Part shown: positions 8,942-16,888 of the stretch, piece after piece
How the letters are laid out: every line of letters begins with the position of its first letter
Numbering within the stretch: the first letter of the stretch is position 1
NCBI GenBank assembly: GCA_945877905.1
Contig: CAMDUT010000003.1
Location: 1 to 43,713, forward strand
Direction of reading: 5' to 3'
From: Phycisphaera mikurensis NBRC 102666
GTDB lineage: Bacteria > Planctomycetota > Phycisphaerae > Phycisphaerales > SM1A02
DNA: 43,713 nt
Program-made: the position numbers and the translations under genes
The notes under the pieces: model-generated
What the model was told of the DNA's origin: nothing
Database searches by the model: none
What the model saw: the letters and a program-made list of their open reading frames with translations, nothing else

Positions 8942-8989
8942 GTCCGGGGCAACCCCGTACGACTTTATCAAGGACGTTGGCGAACCACA
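8942..8989 (+). other. Structured 3' untranslated segment of ahcY mRNA (candidate)
   Basis: After the ahcY stop the RNA can form a compact stem: CGGGG (8945-8949), loop CAA, CCCCG, extended by GTC/GAC across a 3-nt bulge. An AT-richer linker (ACTTTATCAAGG) and the terminator follow. I match it to no known riboswitch or small RNA class. Confidence 0.25.
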
Positions 8990-8990
8990 G

Positions 8991-9014
8991 GGCCCGCGGA
9001 GCGATCCGCGGGCC
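8991..9014 (+). terminator. Terminator after ahcY
   Basis: Perfect 10-bp hairpin GGCCCGCGGA / TCCGCGGGCC with GCGA loop, followed by TTGGCCTTT. It sits between ahcY and the convergent nucleotidyltransferase gene and could act on both strands. Confidence 0.75.
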
Positions 9015-9029
9015 TTGGCCTTTGCAAAC

Positions 9030-9509
9030 TCACTCCGGTCGCGTGTCCAGCAGCACCTCGAGCTCGGCAATGGCCTCGAGGTCTTTCGGGCGTCCGGCCG
9101 CGCGCTTCAATGCGATCAATGCCTCCAGCGTGACGACCCGGCACGGTCGCCCGAAGACTCGGAGCTCGACCGAGCGCGGTAGGAGTTGATCGTAGGTCCC
9201 TCCGCCGGGCACCTCGCCGAGGAGGTCGATCGGCCCCGCTTCCGAATCAAGCGTGAAATTCAGGCCCGCCCGCATGGTCGGCTCGTCAAGCCGGAACGGC
9301 AGCCCCGGCGGGGCGCCGCGGAGCCTTGGGCGGAATCCCGCGAGCGCGGACGCCAGGCGATGCAGGTTGTCCGGTTCGCGCGAATAGACGCAGTCCACGT
9401 CGAACGTGACGCGGGCGGCGCCATGGGCGATGCCCGCCATCCCGCCGATCACGATGAACCGCACGCCGGCATCATCGAGCGCGGCGACCAAGGCGGGGAG
9501 GTCGGTCAC
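9030..9509 (-). CDS. Nucleotidyltransferase (AbiEii/MNT-like), toxin-antitoxin-type module
   Basis: A 159-residue protein with a minimal nucleotidyltransferase core: FIVIGGMAGIAHGAARVTFD followed by VDCVY. These give the glycine-rich turn and the paired acidic residues (DVD) that bind metal. FDVD is followed by a helical part and ends KRAAGRPKDLEAIAELEVLL, a C-terminal motif common in the AbiEii/DUF6036-type group. Such enzymes are often one half of toxin-antitoxin or phage-defence pairs, but many are uncharacterised. Its ATG overlaps the stop of the small upstream gene (ATGA), so the two are translationally coupled. Base composition is somewhat less GC-rich than neighbouring genes, compatible with transfer. 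Nucleotide and target are unknown. Confidence 0.8.
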   Translation of the reverse strand: MTDLPALVAALDDAGVRFIVIGGMAGIAHGAARVTFDVDCVYSREPDNLHRLASALAGFRPRLRGAPPGLPFRLDEPTMRAGLNFTLDSEAGPIDLLGEVPGGGTYDQLLPRSVELRVFGRPCRVVTLEALIALKRAAGRPKDLEAIAELEVLLDTRPE

Positions 9510-9712
9510 GGGCGATCCGTGCGCGCCGCACGTCCCGCCCGGCGCAGTTCCTCCGCGACCACCTGCATGCGCATCGCGTCCCGCAGCCGTTCCTCGTGCG
9601 AGAGAGACAAACGCGACCGAAGCAAGGTCCTGTCGACGTCCCTGCGGTAGAGGTCGATGACCTCGGTCATTGAGTCGCCGGCCCTTGGGCCGACTCGTTC
9701 AGGAGCACCCAT
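9506..9712 (-). CDS. Small helical partner protein of the nucleotidyltransferase
   Basis: A short protein, 68 residues from the ATG at 9712 or 54 from the ATG at 9670. Its core DLYRRDVDRTLLRSRLSLS plus HEERLRDAMRMQVVAEELRR is helical and charged, and resembles small proteins that regularly precede AbiEii-like nucleotidyltransferases. By analogy it may be the antitoxin or a regulator; this is inference. I chose 9712 because a TACACT box ends 7 nt before it, as at many genes here. The alternative MTEVIDLY start matches my memory of homologues better. Its stop overlaps the next gene's start. Two palindromes lie in its start region. Confidence 0.65.
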   Translation of the reverse strand: MGAPERVGPRAGDSMTEVIDLYRRDVDRTLLRSRLSLSHEERLRDAMRMQVVAEELRRAGRAARTDRP

Positions 9713-9725
9713 GGGTGTGAGTGTA
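9672..9725 (-). promoter_or_regulatory. Promoter and two palindromes at the start of the two-gene module
   Basis: On the - strand, TACACT (9725-9720) is followed by the perfect 12-bp palindrome CACCCATGGGTG (9706-9717), which contains the candidate ATG. An interrupted inverted repeat follows, with arms GAGTCG...GGCCC and GGGCCGACTC (9672-9695). Dyads over the start region are what autoregulation of a toxin-antitoxin operon would need. Confidence 0.4.
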
Positions 9726-9784
9726 CGGCGTAGGCGTGCGCAGCAGGCGCCGCGCACGAGCCGACCGCCTCGGGCCCGCCCCCG

Positions 9785-12037
9785 TCAGGGGCATGCGCCC
9801 CAGCCGGCGAGCAACTCGCCGAGGTCCGCGCCGTCGACGACTGCGTCGCCGTTCAGGTCGAACGCGCATGCCGCGCACGGCCCCCAGTTCGCGAGGAGCT
9901 GTCCGAGGTCCGCGCCGTCCACGCTGCCCGACGAGTCGAAGTCGCCGGGGCACGCGGGCGCCGGGTCGAGCGTCGTGACGTCGACGGAGACGTAGTCGTG
10001 GAAGGTCTCGTCGGCGGAGCGCTCGGCGTAGACCATGAAGCGCACGGTGCCGTCGGCGGCGACGTAGTTGCCGATGTTCGAGCGGATGGCGACGGTCATC
10101 GCCTCGTCGCGGTTACCCGCGTAGCTGTCGGCGAAGCGGTTCTGGCCGATGAGCCCCGCCGCGTCGCCCCACTGCGACTGCGCCACGTCCCACACGTAGA
10201 GCTCGGCCTGGGTGCAGTTGTCCGCGTAGCCCTCCCAGGTGATCCGCAGCTCGTCGATCGTCGCGGGGGCCTCGGCGATTCGCACCCGGAACACGTGGGT
10301 CGCCTCGTTGCCCGCGGAAATCGCCGGCGAGATGTAGCGGTTCGCGTCCGTGTCGCCTCCCGTGGCGTTCGAGGTGGAGAGCGCCGTGTACTGCGCGGCC
10401 GTGAGCGCGGTGCTCACCGGCAGCGAACTCGCGCTCGCGTTGGTCCACGCGGCCGTCTGCGAGCCCGTCACGAAGCGGTCGACGCCCGCACCCGACGCGA
10501 AGTCGTAGCGGGTGCGCGTGCCCGGGCCCACGCGGAACGGGTTGCCCACGGCGATCACGGTATCGCCGTCGGCCGCGCGCGCGGTCACGCGCACGCGCGC
10601 CGCGTCCGAGCGAAGCCCGGCCGGGACGCTCCACTGGTACGAGCCGGAGTCCGGGATCGCGGTCGCGATGTCCGTCCACGTGGTCCCGTCCGTCGAGTAG
10701 GCCAGGTCGACGTTCGCGAGCGCCACGTTGTTCGTGTCGGTCGCGTTCCAGCGGATCTCCTGGACGGCGCCCGCGCGCACCACGGCGCCGCCCTCGGGCA
10801 GCGACACGTGCGCCGCCGGCAGCGCGTTCGCGTAGCGAGGCACCTGCTTCACGATGCAGTGGATGGCGCCCGACGCGCCGATGATGCTCGAGCACTGGAT
10901 CGGCACGAGCGTCACGCCCGGGCCGGCGGCCGCCGTCCACTTGGCGACGGCGTCCGTGTCGCGCGCGTTGTACGCGGAGTTGCCGCCCGGCACGATGCCG
11001 GTCCCGTAGACGGGGATGAAGATCCGGTTGTTCACGCGGAACGCGTTCGCGTACGTGTAGTGCGTCGCGCCGACGTTCCATGCCTGCGGACGGAACACCT
11101 CGAACCCGAGCGCCTGCATGTAGGGCACCGCGTTGTTCGTGACCGAGATCGCGGTCGCGTTGGAGCCGGCGATGAACTCCGAGATGATCACGGTGTCCTC
11201 GTCGACGAGGTACATCCACATGTCGATGTGTCCGGTGCCGTCCACCGAGAAGGGCAGCTGCGGCAGGATGTGCAGCGTGTCGATCCCCTGGAAGGCGTCG
11301 TGGACCTCGCGGACGAGCGCCTCGCTGAACCCCGCGGACGACGGGTTGTCGAGGTTCACGAGCGCCGTGCAGAAGCCCGACCGGTTCGGCCCGGGCTGGA
11401 AGTTGCCGCCCGAGTAGTAGAGGGGCTGGTCGTAGGTGGGCACGCCGAAGGTGCCGTCGCCGGCGATCGTCGGGATGAAGTTGTCGTTCGGGCGGTTGGG
11501 GTAGTAGTGGCTGTCGACCACCGCGAGCGTCCCGTTCTCGAAGACGAAGTGCGGGCCGTAGTCGCGGAGCCAGATCGAGTCGACGGGGGCGACGATGAAG
11601 ACCACCTTCGAGAGGTTGGCGCCGGCCGCGGCGAACGCGCTGGCCGCGGAGGTGGCGGCCGCCTGGTTCGCCACCACCACCCAGGCGATCTCGTCGTTCA
11701 CGGTGCCGGCGGTGAGCGCGCTGACGCACGCCGTGACCACCGAGTTCCAGCTGTTGCCGTACTGGAACATCACGCCGCGGGTGGGCGAGTACTCCGGCGG
11801 GCTCGAGACGAGCGCGGCGTTCGGACGCGACCGCAGGGTGATGCCCGTGGCGCCCGCAAGGTCGACCTTGTAGGGCGTGAGTCGCTGGTTCGGGTCGTAG
11901 GGCGTGCCGCCCTCGCGGACGCGGGTGAGCGTCGAGACCTGTTCCAGCTCCTGTCCCTTCTCCTGGGCGGCGGCGAACGGGGCGGGAACGGCGGCCAGCG
12001 CGGCGAGCGCGACGAAGGCGGGGGTGCGGGTCTTCAT
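9785..12037 (-). CDS. Secreted peptidyl-arginine/agmatine deiminase-like protein with dockerin-type tail
   Basis: A 750-residue multidomain secreted protein. Residues 1-24 are a signal peptide (MKTRTPAFVALAALAAVPAP). Residues about 70-405 form the PAD_porph guanidino-deiminase fold with its catalytic set: WLRDYGPHF (D159), GTGHIDMWMYL (H270, D272) and GAIHCIV (C394). So it should convert arginine or agmatine-type guanidino groups to citrulline/carbamoyl products. About 415-500 is an Ig/fibronectin-like domain (VDLAYSTDGTTWTDIA, SGSYQWSVP). About 505-690 is a beta-sandwich carrying ELRITWEGYADNC. The last 57 residues hold two dockerin-like Ca-binding repeats (GDFDSSGSVDGADLGQLLAN and FDLNGDAVVDGADLGELLAG). 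The in-frame ATG at 12067 would put 10 residues before the signal peptide, so I prefer 12037. Confidence 0.88.
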   Translation of the reverse strand: MKTRTPAFVALAALAAVPAPFAAAQEKGQELEQVSTLTRVREGGTPYDPNQRLTPYKVDLAGATGITLRSRPNAALVSSPPEYSPTRGVMFQYGNSWNSVVTACVSALTAGTVNDEIAWVVVANQAAATSAASAFAAAGANLSKVVFIVAPVDSIWLRDYGPHFVFENGTLAVVDSHYYPNRPNDNFIPTIAGDGTFGVPTYDQPLYYSGGNFQPGPNRSGFCTALVNLDNPSSAGFSEALVREVHDAFQGIDTLHILPQLPFSVDGTGHIDMWMYLVDEDTVIISEFIAGSNATAISVTNNAVPYMQALGFEVFRPQAWNVGATHYTYANAFRVNNRIFIPVYGTGIVPGGNSAYNARDTDAVAKWTAAAGPGVTLVPIQCSSIIGASGAIHCIVKQVPRYANALPAAHVSLPEGGAVVRAGAVQEIRWNATDTNNVALANVDLAYSTDGTTWTDIATAIPDSGSYQWSVPAGLRSDAARVRVTARAADGDTVIAVGNPFRVGPGTRTRYDFASGAGVDRFVTGSQTAAWTNASASSLPVSTALTAAQYTALSTSNATGGDTDANRYISPAISAGNEATHVFRVRIAEAPATIDELRITWEGYADNCTQAELYVWDVAQSQWGDAAGLIGQNRFADSYAGNRDEAMTVAIRSNIGNYVAADGTVRFMVYAERSADETFHDYVSVDVTTLDPAPACPGDFDSSGSVDGADLGQLLANWGPCAACAFDLNGDAVVDGADLGELLAGWGACP

Positions 12038-12062
12038 GGTGTCAGGATCCGGGTACGTCGCA

Positions 12063-12068
12063 ACCATA
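12063..12068 (-). promoter_or_regulatory. TATGGT -10-like box
   Basis: TATGGT on the - strand, 25 nt before the ATG at 12037. The same hexamer stands upstream of panC and clpC. The leader would be about 18 nt with no clear Shine-Dalgarno. Confidence 0.35.
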
Positions 12069-12115
12069 GCCCTGGTTTCAGGGAATGGCAGGGTCGGGGC
12101 CGGAAGTCGCCGAAG

Positions 12116-12880
12116 TTATCGCTCGAACAGCCACCACCGCCGCTTCGGCGCGGGTTCGCCGGTGCGCAGCCCGAACTTCCGCTTCGCGGCCTCGGCGATG
12201 AACTCCGCCGCCTCGGCCGGGTCGTCGGTGAACTTGACCAGTCCCCGGTCTCCCGGGCTGATGGTGCCGTCGGGGATCATGCGCTTGAGCACGAAGTCGT
12301 CGAGCTCGTCCCAGTATTCCCGGCCCATCATCACGATGGGAAAGTCGGTGATCTTGCCGGTCTGCACGAGCGTGAGCGTCTCGAAGAGCTCGTCCATGGT
12401 GCCGTAGCCTCCCGGCAGCACCACGAAGCCGTACGAGTACTTGAGCAGCATCACCTTGCGCACGAAGAAGTAGCGGAACTCGACGCAGCGGTCGCACCAG
12501 GGGTTCGCGCCCTGCTCGTGCGGAAGGATGATGTTGCACCCGAGGCTGGGCGCGCCCGCGTCGCGCGCGCCGCGGTTGGCGGCCTCCATGACGCCCGGGC
12601 CGCCGCCCGTCATCACGGTGAACCCGCGCTCGCCGAGCTCACGGCCCACGTCGCGGGCCATGGCGTACCACTTGTGGTCCTCCTTGAAGCGCGCGCTGCC
12701 GAAGACGGTGACGCACGGGCCCACGAAGTGGAGCGTGCGGAACCCGCGGATGAACTCGGCCGCGATGCGGATGACTCGGAAGAGCTCCTCGAGGCGCCCG
12801 CGCGGGCCCGCGAGCATCAGGCGCTCGGGGGGCTTGGGGCCGCCGTTGCCGTTCGTTCCGTTGGGGACGGGCGCGGTCAT
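12116..12880 (-). CDS. LOG family protein (TIGR00730-type Rossmann fold)
   Basis: A 254-residue protein with the LOG/lysine-decarboxylase-like signatures GGGPGVMEAANRGA and VLPGGYGTMDELFE. In characterised LOG proteins these form the nucleotide site for phosphoribohydrolase activity on cytokinin-type or other nucleoside monophosphates. VTVFGSARF begins the Rossmann fold near residue 57. NPWCDRCVEFRYFFVRKVML is the typical mid-region of the longer bacterial group. The N-terminus is Pro/Gly/Asn-rich (MTAPVPNGTNGNGGPKPPER) and the C-terminus is basic (PAPKRRWWLFER). The physiological substrate in bacteria is often unclear. The start at 12880 is supported by a TACGAT box 8 nt upstream. The epimerase gene ends 20 bp before it. 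Confidence 0.9.
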   Translation of the reverse strand: MTAPVPNGTNGNGGPKPPERLMLAGPRGRLEELFRVIRIAAEFIRGFRTLHFVGPCVTVFGSARFKEDHKWYAMARDVGRELGERGFTVMTGGGPGVMEAANRGARDAGAPSLGCNIILPHEQGANPWCDRCVEFRYFFVRKVMLLKYSYGFVVLPGGYGTMDELFETLTLVQTGKITDFPIVMMGREYWDELDDFVLKRMIPDGTISPGDRGLVKFTDDPAEAAEFIAEAAKRKFGLRTGEPAPKRRWWLFER

Positions 12881-12888
12881 CGCGCGGG

Positions 12889-12894
12889 ATCGTA
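12889..12894 (-). promoter_or_regulatory. TACGAT -10-like box, leaderless spacing
   Basis: TACGAT on the - strand ends 8 nt before the ATG at 12880, in the 20-bp gap after the epimerase stop. Confidence 0.45.
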
Positions 12895-12900
12895 GGGGGC

Positions 12901-13944
12901 TCAGGCCCTGAGCTTGGCGACCAGCTCCGCCTCGCGCTCGAGGCTCAGCCCGGGCGCACCCGGCTTCGCGCCGAACGGGAACGCGTCCTTCCGCTCCTTG
13001 GCCCACCACGCCAGCGTGTCGCGGACGGTGTCGGCAAGCGGGCGGAACGTGCACCCGGCGGCCACGGCGCGGGCGCGGCTCACGGTGCCGGCACCCGCGA
13101 ACTGCGGGTCCTCCGGCAGCCACAGCGGCAGGCCCATCCAGGGCGACACGCCGTGCTCGAGGAGGAACGGCTCGGGCGCCGGCACGAACTCCACTGGCTT
13201 CGACGTGCACGCCTTGCAGCCGTCCACCATCTCGTCGAACGTGAGCAGGCCCTCGGGGCCGGTGACGTTGAACGTGCCCCCGTGCCCGTCGGCCACGCAG
13301 CGCACCGCGAATTCGGCCACGTCGCGCACGTCGACGAACGTGGTGAACGCCTTGCGCGGCTCCTTCGGCGCGGGCACCAGCACCTTCCCGCCGCGCGCCA
13401 CGCGCACGGGCCAGTAGCTGAAGCGGTCGGTCGGGTCGCCGGGGCCCACGATGAGCCCCGGGCGCAGGTTCGAGCAGCGCTCGCCGAACGCCTTCCCGGC
13501 CTCCCGCTCGCAGCATGCCTTGAGCGGCCCGTAGCTCTCGTTGGTGAGGGGCTTCGACTCGGGGTCATCGATCTCGCCGACCGGTGCCGTCTCGTCGGCG
13601 TTCGGCACGGCCATCGACGCGTACACCGAGACGGTCGAGATGAACACGTACTGGCGCGCGGCCTTCGCCAGGAGCGTGGCCGAGGCCCGCACGTCCTGCG
13701 GCCGGTAGCCCGAGGTGTCGATCACGCCGTCCCAGCGGCGGCCCTTGGCGACCTCGGCCTCGAGCGACTTCAGCCCGTCGCCCTTCGACGGGTCGCGGTC
13801 GCCGCGCAGCTTCTCGAGGTCGGGGAAGAGGTCGGCCTTGGTCTTGCCGCGGTTGAAGAGGGTGATCGTCCAGCCGCGGCGCTTCGCCGCGTCGACGATC
13901 TCGGGCCCGAGGAACGCGGTGCCGCCGAGGAGGAGCAGGTTCAT
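12901..13944 (-). CDS. NAD-dependent epimerase/dehydratase (extended SDR)
   Basis: A 347-residue extended short-chain dehydrogenase/reductase. The N-terminus MNLLLLGGTAFLGPEIVDAA gives the GGTxFLG nucleotide-binding turn of the atypical isoflavone-reductase/epimerase-like group. GVIDTSGYRPQDVRA and YVFISTVSVYAS follow, then the catalytic-type Tyr in NESYGPLKACCER (YxxxK). LRPGLIVGPGDPTDRFSYWP and TFVDVRDVAEFAVRCV are the substrate-side motifs. The closest familiar type is the SDR annotated as NAD-dependent epimerase in planctomycetes; the sugar or substrate is unknown. I chose the ATG at 13944 over the longer frame because it opens directly with the first beta strand and follows a TAGCGT box by 7 nt. 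Confidence 0.9.
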   Translation of the reverse strand: MNLLLLGGTAFLGPEIVDAAKRRGWTITLFNRGKTKADLFPDLEKLRGDRDPSKGDGLKSLEAEVAKGRRWDGVIDTSGYRPQDVRASATLLAKAARQYVFISTVSVYASMAVPNADETAPVGEIDDPESKPLTNESYGPLKACCEREAGKAFGERCSNLRPGLIVGPGDPTDRFSYWPVRVARGGKVLVPAPKEPRKAFTTFVDVRDVAEFAVRCVADGHGGTFNVTGPEGLLTFDEMVDGCKACTSKPVEFVPAPEPFLLEHGVSPWMGLPLWLPEDPQFAGAGTVSRARAVAAGCTFRPLADTVRDTLAWWAKERKDAFPFGAKPGAPGLSLEREAELVAKLRA

Positions 13945-13951
13945 GCGCGGA

Positions 13952-13957
13952 ACGCTA
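13952..13957 (-). promoter_or_regulatory. TAGCGT -10-like box, leaderless spacing
   Basis: TAGCGT on the - strand ends 7 nt before the ATG at 13944, immediately after the clpC terminator hairpin. Confidence 0.45.
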
Positions 13958-13960
13958 GCA

Positions 13961-13994
13961 CGCCGGCCGGCGCCTCTTCGGGCGCCGGCCGGCG
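13961..13994 (-). terminator. Hairpin terminator after clpC
   Basis: A perfect 14-bp stem (13961-13974 with 13981-13994) around a 6-nt loop, TCTTCG on the + strand, all GC in the arms. It lies 32 bp after the clpC stop. There is no T-run, so it may act as a strong-stem terminator or an mRNA 3' stabiliser. Confidence 0.7.
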
Positions 13995-14026
13995 GAATCA
14001 CGCATGGATGTCCCCGCGCGGTCGCC

Positions 14027-16564
14027 TCAGCTCGGCTGCGGCTCCGGCTCGCGCGGCGACGGCGGGGTGGCCGCCGTGCCGGTGAAGGTGAGGTAGTCCT
14101 TGCCCTCCTCGCGCGTCGCGACGATCGCGGTGCCGTCGCCGAAGTCGCCGCCCAGGAGCCGCTCGGCGAGCGGGTCCTCGACGTACTGCGCCAGCGCGCG
14201 GCGGAGCGGGCGGGCGCCGTAGTCGGGGTTGTAGCCCTTCTCGATGAGGAAGTCGCGGGCCGCAGCGTCGACCTCGAGGCTCATGCCGCGCGCCTTGAGG
14301 CGGTCGGTGACCTTCGCGAGCTCGAGGTTGATGATGTGCGTCAGGTCGTCCTTCACCAGCGGCCGGAAGACGATCATGTCGTCGAGGCGGTTGATGAACT
14401 CGGGGCGGAAGAACTTCTCCGCCTCGCTGTGCAGGGACTTCTTGATGCGCTCGTAGTCCTGCACCTCCTGCCGCTTGGTGAACCCGAAGCTGGCGCCGCC
14501 CTTGATGATGTCGGAGCCGATGTTCGAGGTCATGATGATGATGGCGTTGCGGAAGTCGATCCGCCGGCCGAACGAGTCGGTCAGGTGGCCGTCGTCCATC
14601 ACCTGCAGCAGCATGTTGAACACGTCCGGGTGCGCCTTCTCGACCTCGTCGAAGAGGACCACCGAGTAGGGGCGCCGGCGCACGCGCTCGGTGAGCTGGC
14701 CGCCCTCCTCGTAGCCGACGTACCCGGGGGGCGCGCCGACCAGCCGCGACACGTTGTGCTTCTCCATGTACTCGGACATGTCGAGCCGGATCATCGACTC
14801 GGGGTCGCCGAACATGAACTCGGCCAGCGCCTTCGCGAGCAGCGTCTTGCCGACGCCCGTGGGGCCCAGGAACATGAAGCTGCCCATCGGGCGCTTCGGG
14901 TCCTTCAGGCCCGAGCGCGCCTTGCGGATGGCGCGGGCCACCTGCTTGACGGCCTCGTCCTGGCTGATGACCGACTTGTGCAGCTCGTTCTCGAGCTGCA
15001 GCAGGCGCGCCGATTCCTCCTTCTCGAGGCGGGTCAGCGGCACGCCGGTCATCTTGCTGACGACCTCGGCGATGACGTTCTCGTCGACCACGGCGTCGAC
15101 CTCGTTCATGCGGTCGCGCCAGGCCTGCTGCATGCGCTCCTTCTCCTTGCGCATCTTCTCGGCCTGGTCGCGCAGCTCGGCGGCCTTCTCGTAGTCGGCG
15201 TTCTTGACCGCCTCATCCTTCTCGATGGAGAGGCGCTCGATGCGGCCCTCCATCTCGGCGAGGTCCGGCGGCTTGGTCATGCTGCGCAGGCGCAGGCGCG
15301 CGCCGGCCTCGTCGATCACGTCGATCGACTTGTCCGGCTGCACGCGGCCGGTGATGTACCGGCCCGACAGGTCCACCGCCGCCTTCAGCGCCGCGTCGGT
15401 GATGCGCACCTTGTGGTGCTTCTCGTACCGCTCGCGCAGGCCCTGCAGGATGAGGAACGACTGCTCGGCGTTCGGGGGCTCCACCGGGATCGACTGGAAG
15501 CGGCGCTCGAGCGCCGAGTCCTTCTCGATGTACTTGCGGTACTCGTCGAAGGTGGTGGCGCCGATGCACTGGATCTCGCCGCGCGCCATCGCGGGCTTGA
15601 GCACGTTGGACGCGTCGATGGCGCCCTCGGCGCCGCCGGCACCCACCAGGGTGTGCAGCTCGTCGATGAAGAGGATGATGTTCTTGGCGCGTCGCACCTC
15701 GTTCATCACCGCCTTGATGCGCTCCTCGAACTGGCCGCGGTACTTGGTGCCGGCCACCATGCTCGCGAGGTCGAGGACGACCAGGCGCTTGTCGAACAGC
15801 AGGTCCGGGACCTCCTGCGCGATGATCCGCTGCGCCAGGCCCTCGACGATCGCGGTCTTGCCGACGCCGGCCTCGCCGAGGAGCACCGGGTTGTTCTTGG
15901 TGCGGCGGCTCAGGATCTGGATGAGGCGCTCCACCTCGTGCTCGCGGCCGATCACGGGGTCGAGCTCGCCGTTCTTGGCGAGCTCCGTGAGGTCGCGGCC
16001 GAAGCTGTCGAGCGCGGGGGTCTTGCTCTTGCCGCGGCGGGCGGTCGCGCCGCCCTCGGCCGGGCCGGGCTCCTGGGCCTGAGGCTCGGCGGGCTGCTGC
16101 GGGGCCTCGTCGCGCTCCTGGTCGGCGCCTGCGCCGAGCAGGTTGAGGACTTCCTCGCGGACCTCCTCGAGCTTGAGGCCGAGGTTCATCAGCACCTGCG
16201 CGGCGACGCCGTCGTGCTCGCGCAGCAGGCCGAGCAGCAGGTGCTCGGTGCCGACGTAGTTGTGGTTCAGGTTGCGCGCCTCCTCGATCGCGTACTCGAT
16301 CACCTTCTTGGCGCGCGGCGTCTGGGGCAGCTTGCCCATGGTGACCATCTCGGGGCCGCTCTTGACGAGCTTCTCGACCTCGAGCCGCACCTTGCGCAGG
16401 TCGATGTCGAGGTTCTTCAGCACGTTCGCGCCGACGCCCGAGCCTTCCTTCACGAGCCCGAGGAGGATGTGCTCGGTCCCGATGTACTCATGGTTGAACC
16501 GCTGGGCCTCCTGGTTGGCCAGGGCCATCACCTTCCGTGCGCGGTCAGTCAGACGTTCGAACAT
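14027..16564 (-). CDS. clpC: ATP-dependent Clp protease ATP-binding subunit ClpC
   Basis: An 845-residue AAA+ unfoldase that feeds proteins to ClpP. The N-terminus [20 protein letters not shown] starts two Clp-N repeats ([14 protein letters not shown] and [16 protein letters not shown]). An acidic linker follows. The first AAA module has Walker A GEAGVGKT and [25 protein letters not shown]-domain ([20 protein letters not shown]) identifies ClpC rather than ClpA. The second AAA module has [20 protein letters not shown] and [17 protein letters not shown]. The C-terminus is a short Pro/Glu tail. The start at 16564 is fixed by AAGGAGG 5 nt upstream. Its leader contains a perfect hairpin just before that site. 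No McsA/McsB or CtsR genes and no CIRCE element are visible nearby. Confidence 0.97.
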   Translation of the reverse strand: MFERLTDRARKVMALANQEAQRFNHEYIGTEHILLGLVKEGSGVGANVLKNLDIDLRKVRLEVEKLVKSGPEMVTMGKLPQTPRAKKVIEYAIEEARNLNHNYVGTEHLLLGLLREHDGVAAQVLMNLGLKLEEVREEVLNLLGAGADQERDEAPQQPAEPQAQEPGPAEGGATARRGKSKTPALDSFGRDLTELAKNGELDPVIGREHEVERLIQILSRRTKNNPVLLGEAGVGKTAIVEGLAQRIIAQEVPDLLFDKRLVVLDLASMVAGTKYRGQFEERIKAVMNEVRRAKNIILFIDELHTLVGAGGAEGAIDASNVLKPAMARGEIQCIGATTFDEYRKYIEKDSALERRFQSIPVEPPNAEQSFLILQGLRERYEKHHKVRITDAALKAAVDLSGRYITGRVQPDKSIDVIDEAGARLRLRSMTKPPDLAEMEGRIERLSIEKDEAVKNADYEKAAELRDQAEKMRKEKERMQQAWRDRMNEVDAVVDENVIAEVVSKMTGVPLTRLEKEESARLLQLENELHKSVISQDEAVKQVARAIRKARSGLKDPKRPMGSFMFLGPTGVGKTLLAKALAEFMFGDPESMIRLDMSEYMEKHNVSRLVGAPPGYVGYEEGGQLTERVRRRPYSVVLFDEVEKAHPDVFNMLLQVMDDGHLTDSFGRRIDFRNAIIIMTSNIGSDIIKGGASFGFTKRQEVQDYERIKKSLHSEAEKFFRPEFINRLDDMIVFRPLVKDDLTHIINLELAKVTDRLKARGMSLEVDAAARDFLIEKGYNPDYGARPLRRALAQYVEDPLAERLLGGDFGDGTAIVATREEGKDYLTFTGTAATPPSPREPEPQPS

Positions 16565-16582
16565 GGCTGCCTCCTTGGTCGC

Positions 16583-16602
16583 TGTCCCGGGTCGCCGGGA
16601 CA
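16583..16602 (-). promoter_or_regulatory. clpC: Hairpin in clpC mRNA leader
   Basis: TGTCCCGG (16583-16590) pairs perfectly with CCGGGACA (16595-16602) around a 4-nt loop. In the clpC transcript it sits 6 nt before the Shine-Dalgarno, so it could modulate initiation or protect the mRNA 5' end. Confidence 0.45.
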
Positions 16603-16615
16603 TGGTCCGCACTGA

Positions 16616-16621
16616 ACCATA
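16616..16621 (-). promoter_or_regulatory. clpC -10-like box
   Basis: TATGGT on the - strand would start transcription near 16609, giving a leader of about 45 nt containing the hairpin and Shine-Dalgarno. Confidence 0.35.
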
Positions 16622-16871
16622 AGAAACGTGAGGGACGGATGCTAGGAATCGCGGGGATTCCTCGCCGGGAAGAAAGGCAAGCGGCATGCCGTGCCGCGAG
16701 ACCGTCGATCCCCCGACGGAATCGGGCCGAATCCGCGCCGGGTTGACCGCACATGCGCCAATTTCGCGTGATTTTCGCCCCCGACGCGCGGCCGCGGGAT
16801 GCCGCCGGGGCGTAAAGACATGCGCAGCATGGTGTTGCGTTCGCGCCACCGGCGGCCGACCGGCGCCCCGT

Positions 16872-16877
16872 TACCCT
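16872..16877 (+). promoter_or_regulatory. TACCCT -10-like box, near-leaderless spacing
   Basis: TACCCT ends 11 nt before the ATG at 16889; the same hexamer precedes the gene at 2522. Confidence 0.4.
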
Positions 16878-16888
16878 TGTGGACCTGC

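Larger units (their letters stand above)
16565..16888. other. 324-bp divergent intergenic region between clpC and the zincin gene
   Basis: Read towards clpC (- strand) it holds the Shine-Dalgarno AAGGAGG (16570-16576), a perfect 8-bp hairpin (16583-16602), a TATGGT -10-like box (16621-16616), a TAGCAT hexamer (16644-16639) and the dyad GGAATC-N5-GATTCC (16645-16661). Towards the + strand it holds TACCCT at 16872-16877. The stretch 16662-16870 has an open + frame upstream of the zincin start, but I see no reason to call it coding. Confidence 0.6.

Noticed and set aside
16799-16888. Earlier ATG starts for the zincin
   Set aside because: They add an Arg-rich segment before an otherwise perfect signal peptide and put the TACCCT box inside the gene.
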